Below are positions 1-7,291 of a stretch of 64,000 nucleotides of DNA, in pieces; the stretch's first letter is position 1, and each line of letters begins with the position of its first letter. The notes beneath the pieces are model-generated. The model was given only the letters and a program-made list of their open reading frames with translations, did no database searches and was not told the origin of the DNA. The translations under genes and the position numbers were made by a program. Where the stretch lies: positions 372,001 to 436,000 of the forward strand of contig NZ_JAJSDZ010000007.1 of the NCBI RefSeq assembly GCF_021272385.1. Reading direction: 5' to 3'. The DNA comes from Vibrio salinus. GTDB taxonomy: Bacteria; Pseudomonadota; Gammaproteobacteria; Enterobacterales; Vibrionaceae.

Positions 1-64
1 AGTCTTTGGCATCGATGAGAACTCCGTCCATGTCAAATATAATTGCTTTGATTTTGTTATTCAC
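1..64 (-). CDS. HAD-superfamily phosphatase, N-terminal part only
   Basis: Only the first 21 or so codons are inside the window; the gene runs off the left edge. A GTG start at 64-62 overlaps the last codons of the upstream gene by 8 nt, which suggests translational coupling. The visible peptide contains IIFDMDGVLID, the haloacid-dehalogenase motif I in which the first Asp is the nucleophile and the second the general acid. HAD enzymes of this kind are usually small-molecule phosphatases or phosphoglucomutases. The substrate cannot be judged from this fragment. Pairing with a GDPD-like gene next to polysaccharide genes suggests a role in a phospho-decoration, which is inference. Confidence 0.75.
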   Translation of the reverse strand, partial: MNNKIKAIIFDMDGVLIDAKD

Positions 65-692
65 AGAAAAATCTCTTAGCTTCGTGTGGATGGTCAGTAC
101 AAAGTTTAATTTTAGCTTTAAAGTTGCTGTTATGGTTTATAAATGTTTTGAGTGTTGTCCAATAATCTGAATGTTCAAAGCCATGCAGTTCAGGAGAAAC
201 TAAAGCTACTAGTTTATTATCCTGTAGGAACTCCAGTAACATCTTTTCGTTAAGTTTGTTGGAATAAAAACTGTCTAACCATACTCCGGTGGCCTCAGAA
301 TATAGGGCTGGAGTTTCTTCTATGTCTGAAAAACGAGTATAGTAAGAAAGATTTTCTCTTACATAGCTAAGTGTGTCAGGTATCGACATGTCGAAATAGA
401 AATGAGGGATTTTTTGCAAGGAAACATATTCTTGCAGTTTTTTTTCCAGACCATCTGCTTTTATGTTTAAAGCCAACGTTACTTGTGAATTGATCTCATT
501 AACTAGTTTCAGAAATTGGCTGAAAGTAGCCGCGTGTTCATCAGGTATATCATGACTGATTACTAAGTCCTGATTAGAGTCTCTGATATCTGTCTCTATC
601 CCGAACCCGGAAGATAACGCTTCTTCAAATGCTTTAATCGAGTTCTTTTCATGAGGTTGTTGCCAAACGCCTCTATGAGCAATTATTTCCAT
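57..692 (-). CDS. GDPD/PI-PLC-like phosphodiesterase family protein
   Basis: The 211-residue protein begins with the glycerophosphodiester phosphodiesterase signature: His6-Arg7-Gly, Asn17-Ser, Glu33-x-Asp35 and His47-Asp. These residues form the metal and catalytic site of the TIM-barrel GDPD/PI-PLC family. It is shorter than the usual 240-300 residues. No signal peptide is visible, so it is probably cytoplasmic. An AAGGAGG ribosome site lies about 8 nt upstream of the ATG at 692. It overlaps the following HAD gene, forming a two-gene unit at the border of the polysaccharide region. Relatives in capsule loci probably act on glycerol-phosphate or similar groups, but the substrate here is unknown. 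Confidence 0.7.
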   Translation of the reverse strand: MEIIAHRGVWQQPHEKNSIKAFEEALSSGFGIETDIRDSNQDLVISHDIPDEHAATFSQFLKLVNEINSQVTLALNIKADGLEKKLQEYVSLQKIPHFYFDMSIPDTLSYVRENLSYYTRFSDIEETPALYSEATGVWLDSFYSNKLNEKMLLEFLQDNKLVALVSPELHGFEHSDYWTTLKTFINHNSNFKAKIKLCTDHPHEAKRFFCE

Positions 693-1097
693 GTACGAAC
701 CTCCTTTGAGGACATCTATATTTATTGGATAAAATAATATGAATGATACTTACTTAAGACATTTTTGTATATTGAATAGCCACCGACTCAGTAGACACTA
801 GTTAGCCTTTCTTCATATTGCTTTTCATACTCTACAGGTGATAGCTGATTATTGGAACCATGCCTGCGTTTTACGTTGTAGAACATCTCAATATATTCAA
901 AGATATCCATACGTGCATCTTCCCTTGTAGAGTAGATTTTTCGTTTAATTCTTTCTCTTTTCAGTAATTGGAAAAAGCTTTCTGCTACAGCATTATCGTG
1001 ACAATTACCTCGGCGGCTCATACTGTAGTGGTACATTAAATTTGGCCACCTGATTAGAGGTGCTATGATTGTGTTCATAGCAGAATTAGGTGACAAA

Positions 1098-1376
1098 ATG
1101 GTAAAGAAAAAACGTAACTATTCAGCAGAATTCCGAAGAGAAACAGCCGAGCTGGTTCTGGATAATGGATATTCACATCACGAAGCTGCTGATGCTATGG
1201 GGGTTGGGTATTCAACCGTTGGGAAATGGGTCTGCCAGCTAAGGTCAGAGCGTCAGGGGAAAAGCCCCACGTCTGCTACGATGACACCAGAGCAAATCGA
1301 AATTCGGGAGCTCAAAAAACGCATTCAAGAAATTGAATTAGAAAAGGAAATATTAAAAAAGGCTACCAGGATATAG
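1098..1376 (+). CDS. IS3-family OrfA of the mini-element
   Basis: The 92-residue HTH protein opens with [20 protein letters not shown], has the motif [20 protein letters not shown], and ends with the coiled coil [20 protein letters not shown]. The last residues (KKATRI) run straight into a stop at the deletion point, so the normal C-terminal end and frameshift site are lost. ATG at 1098 was chosen over the upstream in-frame start at 1065 because family members begin at this Met. Confidence 0.75.
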   Translation: MVKKKRNYSAEFRRETAELVLDNGYSHHEAADAMGVGYSTVGKWVCQLRSERQGKSPTSATMTPEQIEIRELKKRIQEIELEKEILKKATRI

Positions 1377-1527
1377 AAGTTTTGCAGAAGCCAAGATGAA
1401 GATCACCGATTATATTCTTGGTTATTACAGCCAAGTCAGGCCACATCAGTACAATGGTGGTTTGACACCCAATGAGTCAGAGCGGTTGTTCTGGCAGGAC
1501 TACAAAACTGTGGCCAATTTTGTTTGA
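1377..1527 (+). pseudogene. IS3 transposase OrfB, C-terminal remnant
   Basis: A 48-codon stretch with no start of its own reads [20 protein letters not shown], then RPHQYNGGLTPNESERLFW, to a TGA at 1525-1527. This is the typical C-terminus of an IS3 OrfB, where the RPH.YNG..P segment follows the DDE domain. It abuts the truncated orfA directly, marking the internal deletion. Confidence 0.8.
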
Positions 1528-1966
1528 CCACTACAAAGGTACAACCAACCTTCATGTGTTTTTATATAGGTAATATCGGTTACCCATGATTGGTTTGGCG
1601 CTGTTGGATTGAACTCTCTGGCTAATTTATTAGCCGAAATGATATGTTCAGTACCCGCTTTAGCTCTGGGTTTTCGATACCCACGTTGTGACTGTAAACC
1701 TTCTCGTTTCATCAAACGATGTACTTGATTAATTCCACAGGTTTCACCTTCATCGCGTAAGTCACTGTATATCTTTCGATAGTCATATACCCCTCCTGAT
1801 TCCAGCCAAAACTGTTTGATCAGTCCAAGAAGATATTTACGCCGTTTCTCTTGTTTACTGTCAGGTTGTTTCATCCAGGCATAATAACCACTGGGATGAA
1901 CCTCAAGAACTTTACACATCCGTCTAACAGGCCAAACAGACTGATTGGCTTTAATAAAGGCGTACC

Positions 1967-2245
1967 TCAGTCGGACTGGCTTGCGAAGTACACCGCGGCT
2001 TTTTTTAGTATATCCCGTTCTTCGGTGACTCTTTGCAGTTCTTTCCGAAGCCTGCGAATTTCGGCGTTTTCATCGGTGTGAGTTTGGTATTGTGATGAGT
2101 CTGGACCATAACGTTTAACCCAAGCGTAAAGACTATGAGTCGTTGTCCCTAAGCGGTTGGCAACATCAGCCACACTATGACCTTTTTCAGTGATCTGTTT
2201 TACTGCTTCAATTTTAAATTCTTCTGGATATCTTTTGCTGCTCAT
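1967..2245 (-). CDS. IS3-family transposase OrfA (HTH protein)
   Basis: This is a 92-residue helix-turn-helix protein of the IS3 OrfA type. It starts MSSKRYPEEFK, has the HTH around SVADVANRLGTTTHSLYAWV, and ends in a leucine-zipper-like coiled coil (IRRLRKELQRVTEERDILKKA) that normally mediates multimerisation and contains the programmed frameshift region into OrfB. An in-frame upstream ATG at 2266 would add seven residues; the internal Met was chosen because it matches the usual family start. It is probably intact but useless without OrfB. Confidence 0.8.
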   Translation of the reverse strand: MSSKRYPEEFKIEAVKQITEKGHSVADVANRLGTTTHSLYAWVKRYGPDSSQYQTHTDENAEIRRLRKELQRVTEERDILKKAAVYFASQSD

Positions 2246-2308
2246 AAGCACCTCTCTGTTAGTCATTTTGTCTAACTAAAAGATGTCTATCAAGTCGGTG
2301 GCTATTCA

Positions 2309-2746
2309 TACTAACGAATTCATTTAGTTGAAACAGAAGAGAACCTCTTCTGTTACTTATCTTATCATCAAAATAATTATCTATAAAATTGTATTTTAAC
2401 AATACTTACAACACCTAACTTTGAATTAAATTGTGACATTTACCCCAAAATATTTAATAACAAAAAACGATTCAAGAATAAAATATAACTCAAAATTCAC
2501 ATAAAGTTTAAATAAAAATAACCATAATAATTAATTGCAATATATTTTCTTAAAATAGATTTATTTTACAAATGTTATTGTATTTATTTTATTTATAAAA
2601 ACAATGAATTAAGTATTATTGAGTTTTATATTTGTGGTTTTGGTAAATTAAAATTAATTTTCATCCATAAATTTTTAATGTAATTTATAGAAACCTTAAG
2701 GCAAACAAGTAATTAAACCAATCTTATCTTATTTGAGGAAAGAAAA
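2309..2746. other. AT-rich intergenic region upstream of the RiPP precursor gene
   Basis: This 438-bp stretch has no recognisable gene in either direction. It is extremely AT-rich, with A and T tracts that would favour H-NS binding and curved DNA. The promoter of the precursor gene must lie here, but I could not pick one convincing -35/-10 pair among many TA-rich hexamers. Near its left end is a 10-bp stem hairpin (2332-2354). Confidence 0.5.
2332..2354. terminator. Short perfect hairpin, possible old terminator
   Basis: AACAGAAGAG and CTCTTCTGTT form a 10-bp stem around a 3-nt loop, just outside the right end of the IS3. There is no good T-run on either strand. It may be the terminator of a gene that was lost when the IS arrived, or just a palindrome. 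Confidence 0.35.
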
Positions 2747-2851
2747 ATGAACAAAACATATGTAAAACCAACTGTAAAATCTGTACCTGTAGCTGGCTGT
2801 ATGAGTAGCACAAACTCCGGAACCCATAGCTTGGGCGGTGGATTATTTTAA
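2747..2851 (+). CDS. Putative RiPP precursor peptide, 34 aa
   Basis: This short ORF starts at ATG 2747 behind a strong ribosome site (GAGGAAAG about 5 nt upstream) and stops at TAA 2849-2851. The N-terminal part, MNKTYVKPTV, contains Tyr5-x-x-Pro8-x-Val10, like the YxxP leader motif that RRE (PqqD-like) proteins bind in lasso and other RiPP precursors. The C-terminal half has one Cys (Cys18), a run rich in Ser/Thr/Asn/Gly (residues 20-28), and ends in Gly30-Gly31-Gly32-Leu-Phe34. A terminator follows at once, and then two radical SAM genes and a PqqD-like gene. A leader/core border near Gly17-Cys18 is inference. I do not recognise the peptide as a member of a named family. Confidence 0.75.
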   Translation: MNKTYVKPTVKSVPVAGCMSSTNSGTHSLGGGLF

Positions 2852-2857
2852 AATATT

Positions 2858-2890
2858 ATCCGGCCAAACATTCAGTTTGGCCGGATTTTT
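2858..2890 (+). terminator. Intrinsic terminator between precursor and maturation genes
   Basis: A perfect 12-bp stem (ATCCGGCCAAAC with GTTTGGCCGGAT) around the 5-nt loop ATTCA is followed by TTTT. It begins 7 nt after the precursor stop codon. It is the only GC-rich element in the cassette. Partial read-through would give a large excess of precursor mRNA over enzyme mRNA, a common arrangement in RiPP operons. Confidence 0.9.
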
Positions 2891-2912
2891 AAAGATTTAA
2901 TAGGTTGGCGTA

Positions 2913-3893
2913 ATGAAAATACTAAGTTTAAATTTTCCTATATTTGTAAAATGGTATATAACAGGAAGATGTAGTTTGCGATGCAAACATTGTTACCTGA
3001 CCAATTATAATGAAGAAAAAGAAGTTAATTTAGAAACTATTGAAAAAATAGTTAGCTATCTTTCAAATAAAGGTGTTAAGCATATTTGTATCTTAGGTGG
3101 GGAACCGACTGAAAGAGAAGATTTAAATGAAATAATTAAAATATGTTATAAAAATAACATCGTAAATAAAATTGCAACAAATGGTATATCATTAAATAAA
3201 AATAAAGTCAGGGATTTAATAACTTCAGGATTACGAGAATTCCAAATAAGTCTTGATGGCCATAACGCAAAAGAAAATGATTATATTCGTGGGAAAAATA
3301 GCTTTAATAAAGCAGTAAGTGCTATTAATAGCATTAAGACCTATGGAGCTTGGTGTTCTATTGCATTCACAGTCAACAAATATAATATACATAGTTTAGA
3401 AGAAATGTTTATACTTGCTGAAAAATTAAATGTAGATGAATTAAAAATAGTACCATTCATTCCTGTTGGAACCGGATCAAAAATTAACAAATTAAACTTA
3501 GAAAAAAAAGACTTCAAGTTAATAAAAGAAGTAATTAATAAGCATAAAATAACCACAAAAATAAACATTAACAGTTATTTTTGTGAAAAAGTCAGTTGCA
3601 ACAAAACTAACTCATGTTTTACCTTTGGCTGTGGTGCTGGTACAAACACTTTAATAATAAACAATGATTTAACACTATCTGCATGTGATCTTCTTACTGA
3701 AGAAGACAGAACAGACAAACCAATACAAACCCCTGAAGATATTGATTTCCTATGGAATAACAACTTTATTTTTAATAAATGGAGGGGATTATCATCAATA
3801 GGTACTAAATGTATAAAAGATTTTAGTGATGTGCATAATAATGGATGCCACGTAGCTAATTACATATATAAGGAAGATATAGTTGATGATTAA
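2913..3893 (+). CDS. Radical SAM peptide maturase with SPASM-like C-terminus
   Basis: The 326-residue protein has the radical SAM 4Fe-4S motif Cys20-x3-Cys24-x2-Cys27, the SAM-binding GGEP at 62-65, TNG at 89-91 and ISLDG at 112-116. The C-terminal third is Cys-rich (Cys224, 229, 235, 240, 258, 300, 312). The spacing from Cys240 to Cys258, with a Gly three residues after Cys240, resembles the start of a SPASM domain. The later CxxC of canonical SPASM is missing, so auxiliary cluster content may be reduced. The position directly after a short peptide gene, and the PqqD-like partner, suggest it installs a radical-based crosslink or other change in the precursor. The exact chemistry cannot be read from the sequence. 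Its stop overlaps the MFS start by 8 nt. Confidence 0.85.
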   Translation: MKILSLNFPIFVKWYITGRCSLRCKHCYLTNYNEEKEVNLETIEKIVSYLSNKGVKHICILGGEPTEREDLNEIIKICYKNNIVNKIATNGISLNKNKVRDLITSGLREFQISLDGHNAKENDYIRGKNSFNKAVSAINSIKTYGAWCSIAFTVNKYNIHSLEEMFILAEKLNVDELKIVPFIPVGTGSKINKLNLEKKDFKLIKEVINKHKITTKININSYFCEKVSCNKTNSCFTFGCGAGTNTLIINNDLTLSACDLLTEEDRTDKPIQTPEDIDFLWNNNFIFNKWRGLSSIGTKCIKDFSDVHNNGCHVANYIYKEDIVDD

Positions 3894-5166
3894 TATTCTT
3901 AAGTTGAAGTTAATAAAAACATACATATTCATTGCTGCTTTTACCCCACTAGAAGCATTTTTAGCCCCGGTTATCGTTGTTTTCTACCTAAAGTATATTG
4001 GTATTTCATTTATTCAATACTCTAATTATATCGCTTTATTATTGATTTTAAATTCTTTATTAGAAGTACCCATGGGGGTTGTATCAGACTTAATTGGTAG
4101 AAAAAAAGCTCTAATAATAGGTAATTTTATATATTTTATTTCTATGGGAGTTATATTATACACACCTAATATATATACTCTTTACATTACTGCAATTTCA
4201 TTTAGCATTGGCAGTACCTTATCAAGTGGAAATCTAGGTTCAATAGCATATGAAATATTTTCGGATAATAAAATTGAAGACAAGTATGGGATATTTTTTT
4301 CTAAGGTAGGTTCAATTTCTATTGGTGTTTCAGCACTTGCTGCCCTTGCTGGAGGTTATTTGGCTGATATCGACATTTCTTATCCAATGATAGTTGACAC
4401 TTTAATATTAGGTTCTAAGGTCCTTATAGGAATACTGATATTTGTTGTTTTTTGGCCAAGAAATATAGATAATAATGAGAAAAACTCGGAACAGAATAAT
4501 AGAGAAAGTAATACTCATAAAAACAAAATTAATTTAAATATAATTTTATCTGATTTTAAAAAAGCCAAAGATGTCATACTAAAAAAAGACTATTTATTAT
4601 CACTAATTTTAGGTGCTGCTTGTTTTTCATTACTTAGGACTAGTTTAAATTTTTATCAACCAGCCCTTGTCAGTACAGGAGTATCTGAAACTGAACTAGG
4701 TTATCTTTTTTCTTTCGGAATCCTAATTTCATCTTTAATATCATTTCTATGTACACATTATAATTTAATAAAAATGGAAATTAAGTTTGGTTACTATTTT
4801 ATGGTTGTTATGAGTTTATCCTCTTCATTATTATTTTTATATGACAATGGAATCCATTTTCTATTTTTCCTCGGTTTTATTTTCCACCAAATAATTAGAG
4901 TGATAATACCATCAATAGAATCTCATAATATTCAATTTTCAATTCCGAGAAACTACAAATACAGAACGTCTGTTATATCATTTTCTTTTCTTTTTAAAGC
5001 TATAGTTACAGCAATTTTCATATCTATTACAGGATATATTACTAGTAAAGACATTTCATACACAAACACCTTAGTATTTTTACATGTTTCGATAATTGTC
5101 GCATTAGTATTATCATTATTTTTCCTAAGAAATATAAAAGAAAAAAAATCCATGGAGGCTTTATAA
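3886..5166 (+). CDS. MFS transporter, probable peptide exporter
   Basis: This 426-residue protein has about 12 hydrophobic segments and the MFS motif A, GVVSDLIGRKKAL, in the loop after the second segment. A long hydrophilic, Asn/Lys-rich loop near residues 200-230 separates the two halves. ATG at 3886 was chosen over TTG at 3883; it overlaps the upstream stop. It lies between the two radical SAM genes with no gaps, so it most likely exports the mature peptide or provides self-protection. Most RiPP clusters use ABC exporters; an MFS carrier is less usual. The substrate is inferred only from context. Confidence 0.8.
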   Translation: MINILKLKLIKTYIFIAAFTPLEAFLAPVIVVFYLKYIGISFIQYSNYIALLLILNSLLEVPMGVVSDLIGRKKALIIGNFIYFISMGVILYTPNIYTLYITAISFSIGSTLSSGNLGSIAYEIFSDNKIEDKYGIFFSKVGSISIGVSALAALAGGYLADIDISYPMIVDTLILGSKVLIGILIFVVFWPRNIDNNEKNSEQNNRESNTHKNKINLNIILSDFKKAKDVILKKDYLLSLILGAACFSLLRTSLNFYQPALVSTGVSETELGYLFSFGILISSLISFLCTHYNLIKMEIKFGYYFMVVMSLSSSLLFLYDNGIHFLFFLGFIFHQIIRVIIPSIESHNIQFSIPRNYKYRTSVISFSFLFKAIVTAIFISITGYITSKDISYTNTLVFLHVSIIVALVLSLFFLRNIKEKKSMEAL

Positions 5167-6384
5167 ATGTCCAATATGCCTATATGCGCCAATATATATA
5201 TTACAAATCATTGCCAGTTTAAATGCGATCATTGTTTCTTAGTTGATAATAGAACAATTAATTCTAATCACATAAAAATTTCTGTCTTAAAAAAAATAAT
5301 TGATAATTTTCACGAAAATAAAATACTAATGGTTGTAATATCTGGCGGAGATCCAACTTTACATCCTGAATTTTCAGAAATAATATCATATGTGAAATAT
5401 AAAAAAATGGTTCCGTTATTAGGAGTTAACCCAATAGACTATGATCAAAATATATACAATGCCATCAAATCTACTGGACAAGATAATTTTCAAATTAGTA
5501 TAGATAATTTTACAGGAGATAATCTTAGAAGCTTAGATAATTCAGAAAACATAATTCATAAAATGATTAGTCTGAACTTTAAAATCACTGTTGCCGTAAC
5601 AGTATTTTCCAACAACTACAATTTAGTTGTGGATCTTTGTTATAGGTTATTAAATATCGGCATTTATAAGATAAAACTATCTTTTGGTTTTTATACTGAA
5701 TGGGGTGAAAACCATGACTTTATTCCTGTTTCTCATTCTCAAAAATTATCATTAATAAATTCTATTAAAAATGATAAAAAATTGTTTGACTCAGTACTAA
5801 TCCCTGGCTGTTTTAAAGACAATGAGAATAACTTCGGAATAGAAGAACGAGACGTTCCAAGGTTTGTGATTAATAATAATGGTAATGTTTCATTTTCCGA
5901 ATGCTCAGATGTGCTATTTAATGTTTGTTCCTGTGATGATATTTGTTATTCTTTTTTAAAAGCGTTTGATGATTTTTGCTCAGAGAAGACATCAGAAATA
6001 ATAAATTTTTTATCTTCAAAGTATAAAATTAATGATATTACATTCCAATCTCGGTCAAAAATTAATGCTACAGGAATGGTCGTAAAAAATGGTCAACAAT
6101 TTTTTATATTAATTGCCGATGATCTTACCCCTTCTCAATCATTTTGGGCAATATTACATGAAATAGGTCATGTTGCCTTAGATATATTTTATAATGATAA
6201 TAATTTCTCACGAGATAAATATGAATCCAATGAGAAAATAATAAACAAATGGGTAACAAATTCCATTTCTAAATACATTACTAAAAGATTTTATTTTAGA
6301 TTGTTGGATTTGATAGATAATCATGATGAAAATAAATTATTTTCAGAAATAGAGTTATATTTATTTAATAACATTGTACTATAG
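5167..6384 (+). CDS. Radical SAM enzyme fused to HEXXH peptidase-like domain
   Basis: This 405-residue protein has two parts. Residues 1 to about 250 form a radical SAM core with Cys16-x3-Cys20-x2-Cys23, GGDP at 60-63 and a QISID strand near 115. Further Cys residues near 215-260 (ECSDV, VCSCDDIC) could bind an auxiliary cluster. From about residue 290 the sequence changes to RSKINATGMVV and then FWAILHEIGHVALD, with His331-Glu332-x-x-His335 and acidic candidates for a third ligand at Glu353/Glu356. That is the layout of ImmA/IrrE (DUF955)-type zinc peptidases. The start ATG follows the MFS stop directly and has GGAGG upstream. I infer a bifunctional maturase and leader peptidase. FxsBH-type radical SAM proteins also carry an HEXXH-type extension, but I see no FxSxx motif in the precursor. 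Confidence 0.8.
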   Translation: MSNMPICANIYITNHCQFKCDHCFLVDNRTINSNHIKISVLKKIIDNFHENKILMVVISGGDPTLHPEFSEIISYVKYKKMVPLLGVNPIDYDQNIYNAIKSTGQDNFQISIDNFTGDNLRSLDNSENIIHKMISLNFKITVAVTVFSNNYNLVVDLCYRLLNIGIYKIKLSFGFYTEWGENHDFIPVSHSQKLSLINSIKNDKKLFDSVLIPGCFKDNENNFGIEERDVPRFVINNNGNVSFSECSDVLFNVCSCDDICYSFLKAFDDFCSEKTSEIINFLSSKYKINDITFQSRSKINATGMVVKNGQQFFILIADDLTPSQSFWAILHEIGHVALDIFYNDNNFSRDKYESNEKIINKWVTNSISKYITKRFYFRLLDLIDNHDENKLFSEIELYLFNNIVL

Positions 6385-6393
6385 GATACCTCA

Positions 6394-6633
6394 ATGAAAG
6401 TATTTAAAATTAATGATGATTTTGTAATAAGAAATGATGGAGAAATGATTTTTGATTCCAATAAATTTATAATTCATAATTTCAATGTATCTGGATTAGA
6501 AATAATAAAATTATTACTAAAAAAACCAACAGATTTGGCAGGCCTTTGTGATGAACTGCCATCTTTCCCCAAAAACGACATTTATGAATTTTTAGAAGAA
6601 GTGAAGAAACTTAATATTGTGGTAGAAAAGTGA
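6394..6633 (+). CDS. PqqD-like RiPP recognition element protein
   Basis: This small 79-residue protein has the length and pattern of PqqD-type RRE proteins. An N-terminal beta-rich half (residues 1-30) is followed by a segment NVSGLEIIKLLLKKPTDLAG that corresponds to the conserved xLNxxGxxIwxLldG/T region. The C-terminal helix (DIYEFLEEVKKLNIVVE) is like the usual FlxeLxxxGlv ending. It starts 10 nt after the second radical SAM gene behind AGGA. In RiPP systems such proteins bind the leader peptide and present it to radical SAM enzymes, here probably through the YxxP motif of the 34-aa peptide. The assignment is from pattern and context, not from a search. Confidence 0.7.
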   Translation: MKVFKINDDFVIRNDGEMIFDSNKFIIHNFNVSGLEIIKLLLKKPTDLAGLCDELPSFPKNDIYEFLEEVKKLNIVVEK

Positions 6634-6722
6634 GATCAAATTTTAATCAATAACTTTAGCCTAAATATTTAATTAAGTTTTTGATAATATCTAAATAATC
6701 AATGTAATGGGAAATTAATTTA

Positions 6723-7280
6723 TCAAATACTTATATTAGGACTTAGTATTCTATAAACCGTAGTCCGACTACACCCTAACTCTTTACTAATCGCATGCTT
6801 GTTCATTCCTCTATCGTGAAGCTCTTGTATGCGATTATGAAGGCTCTTGTTAGGAAGTCGGCCAAGGTGACGCCCTTCTGCTTTTGCCCGCTCCCTGCCC
6901 TCATTACAACGCTGTAAGATTCGTTTTCTTTCCATTTCTGCAAAAGCTGAGATAGTGGTATAGATAACCCTACCAACATCGGAATTAATATCGATGTCAC
7001 CGAGATCATGAAAAACCAAACCGGCATTCTTTTCTGCTAATATGTCAGCGATTTTTAAGGCATCTATTGTGTTACGAGCAATCCTATCCACTTTGGTTAC
7101 GTGAATAACATCCCCTTCTCTGGCGAATTCGAGTAATTTATTGAGCTCTACCCTATTGTCAGCCGATTTCCCGCTTTGCTGTTCCTGGAAAATTTTCTCA
7201 CAGCCAATTGCCTGCAGCTGATCAAGTTGCACAGATAATGTTTGTTCTAGGGTACTGACTCGGGCGTAACCGATTTTCAT
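6723..7280 (-). CDS. Serine recombinase (resolvase/invertase family)
   Basis: This 185-residue protein starts MKIGYARVSTLEQ, with the catalytic Ser of the resolvase/invertase family in ARVS. It continues with the conserved VTKVDRIARNTIDAL segment containing the active-site Arg residues and ends in a Hin-like HTH (MNKHAISKELGCSRTTVYRIL). ATG 7280 was chosen over an upstream ATG at 7334 because family members begin at this Met. It is complete in length. It lies convergent to the RiPP operon, with a perfect inverted repeat just upstream of its start, and could have carried the cassette in. Confidence 0.88.
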   Translation of the reverse strand: MKIGYARVSTLEQTLSVQLDQLQAIGCEKIFQEQQSGKSADNRVELNKLLEFAREGDVIHVTKVDRIARNTIDALKIADILAEKNAGLVFHDLGDIDINSDVGRVIYTTISAFAEMERKRILQRCNEGRERAKAEGRHLGRLPNKSLHNRIQELHDRGMNKHAISKELGCSRTTVYRILSPNISI

Positions 7281-7291
7281 AAGGAAGGCTC

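Larger units (their letters stand above)
1024..1535 (+). mobile_element. 512-bp internally deleted IS3-type element nested in the first IS
   Basis: The terminal inverted repeats are about 26 bp. The left end reads TGTAGTGGTACATTAAATTT then GGCCAC. The complement of the right end reads TGTAGTGGTCAAACAAAATT then GGCCAC. Between them lie an almost complete orfA on the plus strand and only the last 48 or so codons of orfB, so roughly 700 bp or more of a full element is gone. The flanking sequence shows no target duplication. With both ends retained, it could still be mobilised in trans by a full-length relative. Confidence 0.8.
788..1919 (-). pseudogene. IS3 transposase orfB, broken by inner IS and deletion
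   Basis: The N-terminal half (1919 down to about 1536) has the HTH_21-like segment and the start of the DDE domain, with WVTDITYIKTHEGWLYL carrying the first catalytic Asp. The C-terminal part (about 1023 down to 788) resumes at [18 protein letters not shown], the region of the catalytic Glu. The piece between them, including the second catalytic Asp (HSDQGSQ-type motif), is absent. The gene therefore cannot make an active transposase, even if the inner element were removed. Confidence 0.85.
773..2308 (-). mobile_element. IS3-family element, disrupted
   Basis: The ends are inverted repeats beginning TGAATAGCCACCGACT (left, 773) with its complement ending at 2308; past the first 16 bases the similarity continues imperfectly. 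Inside is an IS3-type orfA/orfB pair on the minus strand. A second element sits inside orfB (1024-1535), and about 65 codons of orfB between the two halves are missing. Removing the inner element leaves about 1.02 kb, short of the roughly 1.2 kb of an intact IS3. No perfect target duplication is visible (tat on the left, tac on the right). Confidence 0.8.

Noticed and set aside
1851..2081. 76-aa plus-strand ORF inside IS3
   Set aside because: It is a shadow of the minus-strand orfA/orfB genes.
2430..2450. TGTGACATTTACCCCA as a CRP site
   Set aside because: Only the left half-site fits; the right half lacks TCACA.
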